Shown: positions 43,343-54,968 of the stretch, in pieces | How the letters are laid out: each line of letters starts with the position of its first letter | Numbering within the stretch: position 1 is the stretch's first letter | NCBI RefSeq assembly: GCF_016907295.1 | Contig: NZ_JAFBBR010000001.1 | Coordinates: 1-64,000 of the forward strand | Direction: 5' to 3' | Length of the DNA: 64,000 bases | Source: Microbacterium dextranolyticum | GTDB lineage: Bacteria > Actinomycetota > Actinomycetes > Actinomycetales > Microbacteriaceae | Notes under the pieces: generated by a model | What the model saw: only the letters and a program-made list of their open reading frames with translations | Database searches by the model: none | What the model was told of the DNA's origin: nothing | Program-made: the position numbers and the translations under genes

Positions 43343-44536
43343 TCATCGGGCGCTCCGGATGTGCGTCGGCGTCGGCACCGCCACGCGGCGTCGTACCCGG
43401 CCCGGGACACCGGTGCGCTCGTCGAGAGACAGCGAGACGATCTCGTCGGAGTGCTGCCCCGCCACGAGAACCGTGTCGCGCTGGACGGTGTGATGCCGCG
43501 GCCAGCGCACTCCCGACTCGACCAGGGCCACGGCGGCGAGCCGCTCCCCGCCGCCGGCGACCCGCAGCGTCGCGATCGTATCGCTGCCCCGGACGCCGAC
43601 GAGTACGGCACCCGCGTCGCGGGTCAGCGCGATCTCGGCGGCGGCATCCGTCCCGACGAGGACCCCCGCGCCGAGCGGCGCGCTCGAGACGACGCGCCAG
43701 CGCCGGTCCAGGGGTGCGGTGCGATCGGCGGTCAGGACGAAGACTTCGAGCGATGCCTCCGTGACCACGTAGAGGTGACCGCTCGGATGCCACACCGTGT
43801 GCCGCGGGCCCGCACCGCGCGGCAGCACGACCCGCTGGGTCTCATGCAGCTCACCGCCCGAAACCGCCCAGAACCGCACGAGGTCGTACCCGACATCCGT
43901 CGTGGCGATCACGCCACCCGGCAGGAATCTCGCCTGATGCGCCCGCGAGGTGCGTGCCGTCTCCCCCGCCTCCGTGCCGGTCGATGCCGCGGCAGGGTCG
44001 GTCGCGCCGCCCAGCAGCGGCAGATCGCCGATCGCGGTGAACGCGCCCATGCCGGCGAGGTCGCCGAGGCCGATCAGCTCGGCGGCAACGGCATCGCCGA
44101 GCCCGTCGGGTTCGTCGTAGGGATCGGCGGCCGCCGCCGCGACCCGCGGCGCACCGATCCGCCCATCCACGTGCAGCGGGTAGCGCACCACCCGGCCGTC
44201 GCCCCAGCACGAAGCCAGCAGCGCCGCGCCGTCGGGCGCGACCGCGACGTGGCACACCTGCGCCCCGGCATCCACGGCGTCGCCCCACGGTGCGAAGGAC
44301 TCCGCACCGGTACGCACGAACGCGGCCACCGTCCCCGCGTGCTCCTGCGCGGCGTAGACCACCTCGAGCGTCGGATGCGGCGCGATCCACGACGGCGACG
44401 GCGCGCGCACGGCGGTGCCCCCGTAGGCGAGGTCGCCCCCGGCGAGCGGGTCGTCGGATGCCCCCGCGCGCACGGCGCCGATGCCGTCGGCCGATCCTCC
44501 GCCGTCGGCTCCGTAGCCGCCGACCCAGAACCTCAC
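43343..44536 (-). CDS. Lactonase-family seven-bladed beta-propeller protein
   Basis: A 397-residue protein resembling 6-phosphogluconolactonase/YkgB-type propeller lactonases. The recurrent blades show HP-S-(G)xxLYVVTEAS and SCWGDGRVVRYPLHVDG-type segments, PSWIAPHPTLEVVYAAQE near residue 49, and GPRHTVWHPSGHLYVV near 245, with the conserved GPRH. There is no signal peptide. If it is a true Pgl it would hydrolyse 6-phosphogluconolactone in the pentose phosphate pathway, but this family also covers other lactonases. It follows purA by 43 bases on the same strand and may be in its operon. The GTG at 44536 is the only start compatible with the first blade. Confidence 0.78.
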   Translation of the reverse strand: MRFWVGGYGADGGGSADGIGAVRAGASDDPLAGGDLAYGGTAVRAPSPSWIAPHPTLEVVYAAQEHAGTVAAFVRTGAESFAPWGDAVDAGAQVCHVAVAPDGAALLASCWGDGRVVRYPLHVDGRIGAPRVAAAAADPYDEPDGLGDAVAAELIGLGDLAGMGAFTAIGDLPLLGGATDPAAASTGTEAGETARTSRAHQARFLPGGVIATTDVGYDLVRFWAVSGGELHETQRVVLPRGAGPRHTVWHPSGHLYVVTEASLEVFVLTADRTAPLDRRWRVVSSAPLGAGVLVGTDAAAEIALTRDAGAVLVGVRGSDTIATLRVAGGGERLAAVALVESGVRWPRHHTVQRDTVLVAGQHSDEIVSLSLDERTGVPGRVRRRVAVPTPTHIRSAR

Positions 44537-44579
44537 CGGCGGCTCGCCGCCCGACCGCGCCGGTGCGCGCGTGCCGTCA

Positions 44580-45866
44580 TCAGTCGACGAGGTCGTGCCG
44601 CACGATCACGGCGTCGCGGGCGGGACCGACCCCGATGACCGAGATGCGGGTGCCGCTCATCCCCTCGAGGGCGAGCACGTACTCCTGCGCCGCGCGGGGC
44701 AGATCTTCGAAGGTGCGCGCACCCGAGATGTCCTCGGTCCAGCCGGGGAAGTACTCGAGGATCGGTGTCGCGTGGTGGAAGTCGCTCTGGTTGACGGGCA
44801 CCTCGTCGAACCGCTCGCCGTCGACGTCGTAGGCGACGCACACCGGGATCTGCTCGATGCCGGTGAGGATGTCGAGCTTGGTGAGCACGAGGTCGGTGAT
44901 GCCGTTGACGCGGGTCGCGTACCGGGTGACGGGCGCGTCGTACCAGCCGACGCGGCGCGGGCGCCCCGTCGTGGTGCCGAACTCGAAGCCGCGCTTGCGC
45001 AACCATTCGCCCTGCTCGTCGAACAGCTCCGTGGGGAACGGCCCGGAGCCGACGCGCGTCGTGTATGCCTTCACGATGCCGACGATGCGGTCGAGGCGGT
45101 TGGGCCCGACCCCCGAACCGGTCGAGGCACCGCCCGCCGTCGCGGACGACGACGTGACGAACGGATACGTGCCGTGGTCGACGTCGAGCATCGTGGCCTG
45201 GCCGCCCTCGAAGACGACGACCTCACCGGCATCCAACGCACGGTTCAGCAGCAGTCCCGTGTCGGCGACCATGGGGCGCAGACGCTCGACGTACGAGAGC
45301 AGATCGTCGACGATCTCGTCGACCGTGATGGCGCGCCGGTTGAACACCTTCACGAGCAGGTGGTTCTTCTGGTCGAGGGTACCCTCGACCTTCTGCCGCA
45401 GGATGTTCTCGTCGAAGAGGTCCTGGATGCGGATGCCGACGCGGTTGATCTTGTCGGCGTAGGTCGGGCCGATGCCGCGACCGGTCGTGCCGATCATGCG
45501 CTTGCCGAGGAAGCGCTCGGTCACCTTGTCGAGGGTGCGGTGGTACTGCGTGATGACGTGCGCGTTGGCGCTGATCTTCAGCCGCGACGTGTCCAGGCCG
45601 CGGGCGCGCAGGGCCTCGAGCTCACCGAAGAGCACCTCGAGGTCGACCACGACGCCGTTGCCGATGACCGCGTTGACCCCGGGCGACAGGATGCCGGAGG
45701 GCAGCAGGTGCAGGGCGTACTTCTCGTCGCCGATGACGACGGTGTGGCCGGCGTTGTTGCCGCCGTTGAACTTGACGACCCAATCGGTGCGGTCACCGAG
45801 CAGATCGGTGGCCTTCCCCTTGCCCTCGTCCCCCCACTGGACTCCGACGATGACGATGCCTGGCAT
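44580..45866 (-). CDS. purA: Adenylosuccinate synthetase
   Basis: A 428-residue enzyme that makes adenylosuccinate from IMP, GTP and aspartate on the way to AMP. The N-terminal phosphate-binding loop [10 protein letters not shown] (about residues 8-17), NGGNNAGHT (about 34-42), [10 protein letters not shown] near 130 and the GTP-binding TKLDIL near 330 are all present. Length matches the family (about 430). The ATG at 45866 has a GGGGGAG ribosome binding site about seven bases upstream and a TAGACT -10 box at 45906-45901. Confidence 0.96.
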   Translation of the reverse strand: MPGIVIVGVQWGDEGKGKATDLLGDRTDWVVKFNGGNNAGHTVVIGDEKYALHLLPSGILSPGVNAVIGNGVVVDLEVLFGELEALRARGLDTSRLKISANAHVITQYHRTLDKVTERFLGKRMIGTTGRGIGPTYADKINRVGIRIQDLFDENILRQKVEGTLDQKNHLLVKVFNRRAITVDEIVDDLLSYVERLRPMVADTGLLLNRALDAGEVVVFEGGQATMLDVDHGTYPFVTSSSATAGGASTGSGVGPNRLDRIVGIVKAYTTRVGSGPFPTELFDEQGEWLRKRGFEFGTTTGRPRRVGWYDAPVTRYATRVNGITDLVLTKLDILTGIEQIPVCVAYDVDGERFDEVPVNQSDFHHATPILEYFPGWTEDISGARTFEDLPRAAQEYVLALEGMSGTRISVIGVGPARDAVIVRHDLVD

Positions 45867-45900
45867 GGATAACTCCCCCGTGTTCTGACGGTGAATACCC

Positions 45901-45906
45901 AGTCTA
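45901..45906 (-). promoter_or_regulatory. -10 box of purA
   Basis: TAGACT on the minus strand, about 34 bases before the ATG at 45866; the transcript would carry a short leader with a GGGGGAG ribosome binding site. Confidence 0.4.
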
Positions 45907-45993
45907 CCGGCGGTGCGCCCCCGGCCACGGTGCGCCCTGCCGCACGGAGCGAAAGGCCGACCCCGCACGATCGGTGACACGCACGGGGGCCGA

Positions 45994-48900
45994 TCAGCTC
46001 TCGCGACGACGACGACGGATCAGCAGCAGGATGCCCACTGCCAGCCCCGCCGCACCGATGCCCGAGAGCACGAGCAGGATGGCCGGGTGGCCTCCGGTGA
46101 CCGGCAGGGCGCTGTCGAAGCGGTTGTCGATCGCGACCTGCGTCGTGGTGTCCTTGCCGATCACCACGTGAGCCGGGTTGGCCGCGGCCGCTCCGTCCAC
46201 CGTCACCGACACCTGCGTCGCACCCCCGGTGCGTGACTCCGTGAGCACGCAGTCTGCGCTCGTCGGCAGATCGGTGTAGGTGACCGTGCTGCCGACCGTG
46301 AGGTCACGGACGGCGCCGCCCGGGATCGCGATGTCGTCGCCGTACCACGTGCACGCGAGCGTCACTCCGAACACATCGTGCCGGTGCGCGTCGGCGTCCG
46401 TCCCCGAGACCGCCTTCGTGACGGCGATCTGTCCGGCAGTGAAGGTGTTCGTGACGGTGACCTGCGGTTTCGACTGCCCCGAGAGGAGGACCGTCGCCGA
46501 GGTTCCTGCGACCGGGTCGGCGTCGTCGACGGCGATCGTCGTCGAGTCGGCGTGGCCGGTCGAGGTCTCGGTCACGTCGCACGACGCTCCCGCGGGCAGG
46601 TCCGTGTACGACGTGCGGTAGGCGTTGTCGGCCGACAGCAGGCGTTCGGCGCCGCCGGGGACATCGAGCGGGGTGACGACCCCGTCGACGACGGAGGTGC
46701 ACACCGCGGTGACGGTGAACGGCCCCGCCGCGCCCGGGTTCAGGAGGTTGCCCTCGCGCTTCTTGACGACGTCGAACGACGCGAGATCGAACCGGTTGGT
46801 GGCGGTCACCGTCACCGACCCCACGGGGGCCTCCCCCGTGCCGGCCGCGATCGTCACAGTGCCGTCGGCGGGATCGAGCGAGGCATCCGTGGCACCGCCG
46901 GTCTTCTGCTCGGTCACGACGCACGACGTGCCCGCCGGGAACGGCGCGAAGGTCCGCGTGGCGTCGCGCTCGAGGGTGAACGTCTCATCGAGCAGCGTCT
47001 GCCCGTGATAGGTGCACACCGCGGTGAACCCGAACGGACCCGCGCCGTAGCGGTCGGCGCCCGTGCCCGTCACCTTCTTGGCGACGGTCAGGGTTCCCGC
47101 GTCGTAGCCGTTGGTGACGGTCACGTGGGCGGGCTCGGTACGCGGGGTGATCGTGGCCGATCCGTTGCCGTCGTCGACGACGTTGTCGCCCACGATCGCG
47201 ATGTGGTCGGCGAACGACGATCCGCTCTCGGTCACCCGGCACGACGACCCCACGGGGATCCGATCGGCGGGCGCCGTCCAGGTCGCCCCGTCGACGAGCG
47301 TGAAGGCCTGCGTGCGGTCACCGGCATCCGAGAACGTCACCGGGGCCCCCGTCGCCGTGGTGCAGGTCAGCTCGAACGCGAACGGTCCGAACGATGCGCC
47401 CGTCGCCGAGGTCTCGACCTTCTTGGTGATCGACAGACCCGTGAACCGGTAGTCGTTCGTCAGCGTGACGACCTGCTCGGCCGGGATCTCCGCTGCCGAG
47501 CCGTCCTGCGGCGCCGCCACGTCGACCTTCACCGTGGCGGGCGAGCCGGAGCGGCTGGTCTCGCCGTAGGCCCCCCGCTCTCCGAGCTCGGTGACCGTGC
47601 ACGACGTGCCGTTCGCACTCACGGGGATCCCCGTGAGCTCGACGCGATAGCCGTTCGCCTTGCTCAGCGTCACGGTCGCGTCCGCGCCGAGGTCGAGCGT
47701 CGCACCACCCGCGGTGCAGACGACGGATGCCTGGAACGACTCGGGCGCGTACGCCGCTGCCGGACCGGTGATCTGCTTGACGACCGCGATCGACCCGACG
47801 CGCAGCTGCACGGCGGCCTCGCGCGGAGCGATCTTGCGCGGTGACGCCTCGCCGGCGAACTGGAACTTCAGACCGTACTGGTTGACGGCCACCTGGTTCG
47901 CGGCCGGAACGACGTTCGATGCGCCGTCCGCGCGATCCGCGGTGCGGATCTTGTTGACCGTCGAGTAGGTGACGTCGGCCGCCTGTCCGGGAGCGAGCGC
48001 CCCCGCGGCCGTCGTCGTGAAGTCCAGCGTGATGCGGATGCCGGTGACCGCGCTCCAGTCGGTGGCACCGGTCGCGGCCGCCCAGCTCTCTCCGTTCTGC
48101 GCGCACGGCACGCCGGCCGGAAGCTGGTCCCACGTCCCCTGGCAGACCCCGGTCGAGGTGGTGACCTCGATCGACTGCGTGGTTCCGGCGGGGGCGTTCA
48201 GCGTCAGCGAGTCGGCGACGAGCTCGGGGCGGTACATCGAGCCGCGCGATGAACCGGCGATGATGAAGCTGTCACCGGCCGCCGGAAGCTGATCGAACAG
48301 CGTCATCGAGGTCACCGGAACGGTGCCCGCGTTGACGTTGTGCAGCACCCAGTTGTCGGTTCCGTCGATCTCGGAGTTCGCGACGCAGGGGGCACGGAAG
48401 TACCGCTGACCGTCGACATCGAGCGACGGGGCGCAGACGAGCGCGGGGTTGGCCGGATTCTCGGCACCCGCGAGCGAACCCTGCACGCCCTTGACGGTGA
48501 ACAGGTTCGACCCCGCCACAGCGCCGACGGTGTCGGTCGTGCCGCACGTCTTCGGATCGTTCTCCCACGCCCCGGTCGTCGAACCGCCGCTCTGCGTGTT
48601 GCGGCAGACGTCGAGGGGCTCCTCCGTCGCGACGGTCATCGTGTTCGTGGCGACCGCCCCGTTCGTGAGGCCCGGCTGGAGCTCGAGGAACGCGCGGATC
48701 GTGAAGGTCTCACCCGGCTTCATGACATTGCCGCCGTCCGGCCACGTGAACGCGAGCGAACGACCGTCCGCGGCGGGGGTCACGGTGACCTTGTCCGACA
48801 GCGAGCCGTCGGCATCCTTCGTGAAGGTGGTCGTCGAGGGCTCGGTGTACGCCAGCTGCGCGGGGAGCGCATCGGTCAGCGTCGTGAGCGTCAGAAAACC

Positions 48901-51900
48901 CGTGCCGATGTTCGTGAACGTCAGGTCGAACGGCACCTGGTCGCCGACGGCGGCGATCCGCTTGCCGCCGTTGGTGAGCTTGCGCACGGCCAGCTCGTGC
49001 GAGCCGGCGCCGAGCGAGACCTCCGCGGAGGCATCCTTCGGTTCGGAATCATTGCCGTCGGGGCGGAACGACTGCGACGTCTGCGTGTTGGTGATCGTCC
49101 GGTCGAACGTCACCGGGGCGCCGGTCGCACGATCGTTCGGGCGCAGGGCCGCGGTGAAGGCCAGCGAGCCCGACCAGTTGTCGGCGGGGACGTTCGCCGA
49201 GAACAGTCCGCCGTCGGCGCGGCTGAACGTCACGCGCAGTCCCTGCACCTGACCGGCGGCGACACCGGCCGGCAGGGCGGGCGCGTCCCCCGGAGCGCCC
49301 GTCACCCAGGCGCCGCCCGTGAATGCGTCGATCTGCACCTGGTCGGCCCCCGCGGGCAGAGTCAGCGCGCCGAAGCCCGTGAAGTCGACGGCGTTCCAGA
49401 ACTCCGTCGACGTGCTCTGGTCCTCGATCACGACACGGCTCGGCGAGAGCGTGCTGCGCGGGTTCGCGCCCTGGTCGGCACCCAGAGTGACCGTCATCGG
49501 CGTGGAAAGACCGGTGGGCTGGTCGAGGGTGTCGGGGGTGATCGTCTTCGACGGGCCGATGTTGACGTCGCCGCCGACGAGCGTCTTCGAGGCATCCGAG
49601 GTGTCGCCCGTCTTCGTGCCGGGGTTGATCACCGGGTCGTAGGACTGTGCGAACAGACGGTTGGTGACCTCGACCGATTCGCCGGCGCGCAGCACCTGGG
49701 GTGCGCCCGACGAGCGCAGCGTGGCGCGCAGCTGCGTCTCCATCGTGATCGTCAGACGGTTCTCCTTGGTGATCTGACCGGTGCCCTGCGCGCTCGCGCC
49801 GTCGAAGGTGGCGCTGACGCCGACGACGTCGGCGAGCTGCGCCGGGGTCAGCTGCGCTGCCGCGGCGGCCGTCGTCTGCGTGGTCGAGAAGACACCACCG
49901 TCGTCGTGCAGAAGCCACACGATCGAGGCATCCAGATCCACCTCGGCGGGGATGCTCGCGCCGAGCGTCAGCTTGGTCAGCGTGAACCGCTCGAACGGGT
50001 TGGGCTTCGCGGGGTCGGTCAGCGACGTCGCGCTCGTGTCGAACGGATCGGCCTTCGCTGCCGACACCTCCGACTCGCACGCGGCGACGTCGGTGTCGGA
50101 GCACGGCGCCGGATCGGTCAGCCGCACGGAGGTCGCCTTGGAGACCGACGCGTTCCATCCGGTCAGTGTCCACGTCGCCGTCGGGTGGCTGTCTTGTGGC
50201 GTGTTCGTGACGGGGACGAACATGTCGGCTCCGCCGCCGTCGACCGTCTTGGACGAGCCGACCGCGGGGTCCTGATCGATGATCGCGATCTTGGCGTCGG
50301 CCTGATCGCTCACGACGTCGCCGTTCGGGCGCGTGCCCTCCCCGCGGACGGTGTTGTCGACGACCCCGGCCAGGGCGTCGTTCAGGGCCGAGTGCGACGA
50401 GATGATGGCACCGTTCGAGCGCGTGACGTCGCGCAGCTGCCACCCGAGGTCGAACGTGCGGAAGCGCTCGCTCGCGCCCACGCCCGAGCCGGGTGCCGGG
50501 GCGAGCGGGTCACCCGAGGCGCGGGCCGCGGTGCGGGCGGCCGTGTCGGCCGCCGTCTCCTGCAGGACGATGCGCACACCGGTCGTCTCGGCGGACTCCT
50601 GCGGCGTCAGGGTGTACCCCGTGAACGAGCGGTCGGCGCCCATCCATCCGGCCGGGTTCGCGACGCTGTGCCACGTGCCGCCGTCGTACAGCTGGACATC
50701 GGTCACCGTGTCGTACTTCAGGTACCAGCCGTTCGTGTACGGGTCGGAGCTGGTGGCGATCCCGGCGATGCTCTTCAGGTCGAACGCGTCGAACACGGTC
50801 TGCTGCGGAGCGTCGAAACCGCTCGCCGCATCGGTGATCGTCACGGGGTCGAGCCCCTCGGCGACGCGCCAGTCGAGGTTCGTGTGCGGCTGGTCGCCGG
50901 ACTGCGAGCTCACGCTCGCCCGGTCCCAGCTCTTCTCGACGTCGATGCGGCCCGGCCCGATCGGCGAGACGGGGTCGACCGTCGCCGAGGTCGTGTCCTC
51001 ATCGTCGTCGTGCAGCGCCTTGCCGCCGGAGGTCGATCCGTCGGCGTCTGCCGTCGCCGTGTTGGGGTACGACGTCGAGGCCCCGCCGGGCGTCGTGGTG
51101 CCGCCGGTGCGCAGGTCGGATGCCGCCGCGAAGACGGGATTCGGAGACACGGTCGTGTCGCTCGGGAAGCCCTCATCGTTGTGGAACGAGAAGCGGACAC
51201 CCTGGACATCGGCTTGCGAGAGGCCGATCGCGGCCAGTGCCGACGCCGTGTCGGCGGGGCTCAACTGGAAGATCGACGCGGATGCCTGGGCAGGGGCGAC
51301 GGCCAGCCGCACCCACGTGCCATCCGCCGTGCGCACCTCGACCGTCAGCTGCGTGTTCGCCGGCACCTGGGTGGGCGCCACGGAGTCGAAGCGGAAGGCA
51401 TCCCAGAAGGCGCCTTTCGACCCGTCCCACGCGTCGGTGACGACGATGTCGTGCACCGTGGAGTCATCGCCCAGGGCCTTGGCCTGCGTGTCGAGCGAGG
51501 CGACGACCCGCTCTCCGGGAACGACAGAGCCGGGTCGGATGGACTTGTCGATGGTCACGTCGATGGCAGGGTCGATGACCGTCAGGGGCGCGGATGCATC
51601 ATCGGTCGCCTTCTGGCCGTTGGCCGCCGTGACATCGACGTTCACGGTGTTCGACAGAGCGAGCTGCGGGGCGCCCTTCGTGGCATCCGTCGTCGTGTCG
51701 ATCGTGAAGCTCGCTCCACCGGTGGTGCTCGGTGCGATGGCGTCGCCCCGGTAGACGAGCTCGAAGCCGCTGATCGGCCCGCTCGGCGCGGGCGGCGTGG
51801 CGCCCTTCGCGAAGGGCCGCGTCTCGGTCGTGCCGTCGAGCAGGTGGTAGGTCACCGATGCGCTCGTGGCGCCGGTCGGCCAGTCGGGAGCGGCGGTGAA

Positions 51901-53205
51901 TCCGCCAAAGGTGACGTCGGCGGTGAAGAAGCCGAGGTCGGCGAGGTGGAGCTCCGAGACGGGAACCGCCCCGTTCGTGGCCGAGATCGTCCCGGTGGCG
52001 CTCTGGCCCGCCGTGATGCGCCCGCTCACGATGCTCTTCTGCGCCTCGACCGTCGGGATGACGGGAGTGACGGAGTGCGACGCGGACGCATCCTTCGCGG
52101 CGGTGCGGTTTCCCTTGGCCGTGCTGCCGGTCGCGACGTTGTCGACGGTGTGGGTTCCGGTCGAGAGGTCCGCTCCCGTGTTCCGATCGGTGGAACGCTG
52201 GGTGACGGACGTGTCGAAGGCGATCTTCGGGCCGGGGGCGATGTCGCCCGTGCAGGTCACACGGTAGCCGCCCACGTCGCTGTTCGCGATGCCGTCCGGC
52301 AGCACGAGAGCGGCGGGGCCGGTGACGGGCGGCCCCGTGCGCCAGTGCCACGAAGACCCGTCGAAGACGTAGACGTCGACCTGCGCCGTCGTGCAGCCGG
52401 AGGGCAGCGACACGTTCGAGAATCCGGCGAAGTCGGTGATGGTGGCGGGGTTGGACGGATCGAGGCTCGACGCACCGTCGACGGCGGCCTTGGGCTCCTG
52501 GATCACCAGCGTGTCGACGGCGACGTTGGACGCGTTGCCGACCTCGAGCGAGATCGTCGATGCCTTCCCGGGCGCGAAGGTCTCGGTCTGCGGCTTCCAG
52601 CTCTTCGCGACGTCGACGTCGATCTTCTCTGCGACGTTGATGTCGATCGTGGCATCCGAGGCGACGGGGTTCGCGTTGTCCGCCGTCGCGGTCGCCTCGT
52701 TGACGATCGGACCGCTGTCGCCGACGGGATAGTCGTCGGGAACCCGAAGCGAGACGAGGACGCTGAACGTCGATCCTGCCGCCATGCTGGTGCTGCCGGG
52801 CTGGTCGATCTGCGCGGTGAGCGTCGTCTGCGCACCGATCTTCGTGGGCGGCGTCGATGAGCCCGTGTCGGACCAGGAGATCGTCGCGGGCGTCGTGGCC
52901 GGCGTGACCGACACGTCATCGACCTGGAAGCCGGCCAGGGCGGCGGGGAACGTGTCGATGAGCTTCGCGTTGACGCAGTCCTGCTCCGAGCAAGTCACCT
53001 TGATCGTGTAGGTGAACGTCTGACCCGGCAGCGGAGTCGCGTTGTCCACGCGCTTGTCGATCTGCAGGTAGTCATGACGGCCGTCGGCGGCCGACGCCGC
53101 CGGAACGACACCGCCCGCGATCATTCCGATGGACAGGAGAACGGCCATGACGGCGGCGATCAGCGGATTGCCGGACTTCATGACGGACAGGCGCGATCTG
53201 CGCAT
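45994..53205 (-). CDS. Giant LPXTG-anchored surface protein with DUF11-like and DUF5979-type repeats
   Basis: A 2403-residue exoprotein with no enzymatic motif, probably an adhesin or stalk. Residues 1-40 carry a signal peptide ([20 protein letters not shown], ending ASAADG). The body consists of many Ig-like beta-domains of the DUF11/conserved-repeat kind (e.g. [20 protein letters not shown] at about 47), with recurrent K-S/W-D-T motifs. The C-terminal part has five tandem repeats of about 105-115 residues starting near 1805, 1922, 2040, 2145 and 2255. Each opens with a V-K/TK strand and a (F/V)xxxVCT segment, as in DUF5979. The end is LPVTGG-helix-RRRRR (about 2365), a canonical sortase signal. 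Lys/Asn pairs hint at isopeptide bonds. The ATG at 53205 follows a GGGGGG stretch; an ATG at 53178 is possible. Confidence 0.85.
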   Translation of the reverse strand: MRRSRLSVMKSGNPLIAAVMAVLLSIGMIAGGVVPAASAADGRHDYLQIDKRVDNATPLPGQTFTYTIKVTCSEQDCVNAKLIDTFPAALAGFQVDDVSVTPATTPATISWSDTGSSTPPTKIGAQTTLTAQIDQPGSTSMAAGSTFSVLVSLRVPDDYPVGDSGPIVNEATATADNANPVASDATIDINVAEKIDVDVAKSWKPQTETFAPGKASTISLEVGNASNVAVDTLVIQEPKAAVDGASSLDPSNPATITDFAGFSNVSLPSGCTTAQVDVYVFDGSSWHWRTGPPVTGPAALVLPDGIANSDVGGYRVTCTGDIAPGPKIAFDTSVTQRSTDRNTGADLSTGTHTVDNVATGSTAKGNRTAAKDASASHSVTPVIPTVEAQKSIVSGRITAGQSATGTISATNGAVPVSELHLADLGFFTADVTFGGFTAAPDWPTGATSASVTYHLLDGTTETRPFAKGATPPAPSGPISGFELVYRGDAIAPSTTGGASFTIDTTTDATKGAPQLALSNTVNVDVTAANGQKATDDASAPLTVIDPAIDVTIDKSIRPGSVVPGERVVASLDTQAKALGDDSTVHDIVVTDAWDGSKGAFWDAFRFDSVAPTQVPANTQLTVEVRTADGTWVRLAVAPAQASASIFQLSPADTASALAAIGLSQADVQGVRFSFHNDEGFPSDTTVSPNPVFAAASDLRTGGTTTPGGASTSYPNTATADADGSTSGGKALHDDDEDTTSATVDPVSPIGPGRIDVEKSWDRASVSSQSGDQPHTNLDWRVAEGLDPVTITDAASGFDAPQQTVFDAFDLKSIAGIATSSDPYTNGWYLKYDTVTDVQLYDGGTWHSVANPAGWMGADRSFTGYTLTPQESAETTGVRIVLQETAADTAARTAARASGDPLAPAPGSGVGASERFRTFDLGWQLRDVTRSNGAIISSHSALNDALAGVVDNTVRGEGTRPNGDVVSDQADAKIAIIDQDPAVGSSKTVDGGGADMFVPVTNTPQDSHPTATWTLTGWNASVSKATSVRLTDPAPCSDTDVAACESEVSAAKADPFDTSATSLTDPAKPNPFERFTLTKLTLGASIPAEVDLDASIVWLLHDDGGVFSTTQTTAAAAAQLTPAQLADVVGVSATFDGASAQGTGQITKENRLTITMETQLRATLRSSGAPQVLRAGESVEVTNRLFAQSYDPVINPGTKTGDTSDASKTLVGGDVNIGPSKTITPDTLDQPTGLSTPMTVTLGADQGANPRSTLSPSRVVIEDQSTSTEFWNAVDFTGFGALTLPAGADQVQIDAFTGGAWVTGAPGDAPALPAGVAAGQVQGLRVTFSRADGGLFSANVPADNWSGSLAFTAALRPNDRATGAPVTFDRTITNTQTSQSFRPDGNDSEPKDASAEVSLGAGSHELAVRKLTNGGKRIAAVGDQVPFDLTFTNIGTGFLTLTTLTDALPAQLAYTEPSTTTFTKDADGSLSDKVTVTPAADGRSLAFTWPDGGNVMKPGETFTIRAFLELQPGLTNGAVATNTMTVATEEPLDVCRNTQSGGSTTGAWENDPKTCGTTDTVGAVAGSNLFTVKGVQGSLAGAENPANPALVCAPSLDVDGQRYFRAPCVANSEIDGTDNWVLHNVNAGTVPVTSMTLFDQLPAAGDSFIIAGSSRGSMYRPELVADSLTLNAPAGTTQSIEVTTSTGVCQGTWDQLPAGVPCAQNGESWAAATGATDWSAVTGIRITLDFTTTAAGALAPGQAADVTYSTVNKIRTADRADGASNVVPAANQVAVNQYGLKFQFAGEASPRKIAPREAAVQLRVGSIAVVKQITGPAAAYAPESFQASVVCTAGGATLDLGADATVTLSKANGYRVELTGIPVSANGTSCTVTELGERGAYGETSRSGSPATVKVDVAAPQDGSAAEIPAEQVVTLTNDYRFTGLSITKKVETSATGASFGPFAFELTCTTATGAPVTFSDAGDRTQAFTLVDGATWTAPADRIPVGSSCRVTESGSSFADHIAIVGDNVVDDGNGSATITPRTEPAHVTVTNGYDAGTLTVAKKVTGTGADRYGAGPFGFTAVCTYHGQTLLDETFTLERDATRTFAPFPAGTSCVVTEQKTGGATDASLDPADGTVTIAAGTGEAPVGSVTVTATNRFDLASFDVVKKREGNLLNPGAAGPFTVTAVCTSVVDGVVTPLDVPGGAERLLSADNAYRTSYTDLPAGASCDVTETSTGHADSTTIAVDDADPVAGTSATVLLSGQSKPQVTVTNTFTAGQIAVTKAVSGTDADAHRHDVFGVTLACTWYGDDIAIPGGAVRDLTVGSTVTYTDLPTSADCVLTESRTGGATQVSVTVDGAAAANPAHVVIGKDTTTQVAIDNRFDSALPVTGGHPAILLVLSGIGAAGLAVGILLLIRRRRRES

Positions 53206-53223
53206 TCGAGTACCCCCCGGTAA

Positions 53224-54906
<1,683 letters not shown>

Positions 54907-54930
54907 CCCGTACCCGCCCAGGGCGGAAAC

Positions 54931-54948
54931 TTGCACACGCCTGTGCAA
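54931..54948. promoter_or_regulatory. Candidate TetR operator before the YhgE/Pip operon
   Basis: TTGCACA-CGCC-TGTGCAA: perfect 7-bp arms around four bases. It lies over the -35 region of the promoter whose -10 (TACGAT, 54957-54962) is six bases before the first GTG. The third gene of the operon encodes a TetR-type repressor, the probable ligand. Confidence 0.7.
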
Positions 54949-54956
54949 ACTAGTTG

Positions 54957-54962
54957 TACGAT
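54957..54962 (+). promoter_or_regulatory. -10 box of the YhgE/Pip operon
   Basis: TACGAT, six bases before the GTG at 54969, leaderless arrangement; supports that start over the upstream TTG at 54954. Confidence 0.45.
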
Positions 54963-54968
54963 GGACCC

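Noticed and set aside
48340..52860. A 1506-residue plus-strand open frame opposite the giant surface protein
   Set aside because: Arg/Gly-rich translation without any recognisable motif; the minus-strand frame is a coherent repeat protein with an LPVTG signal.
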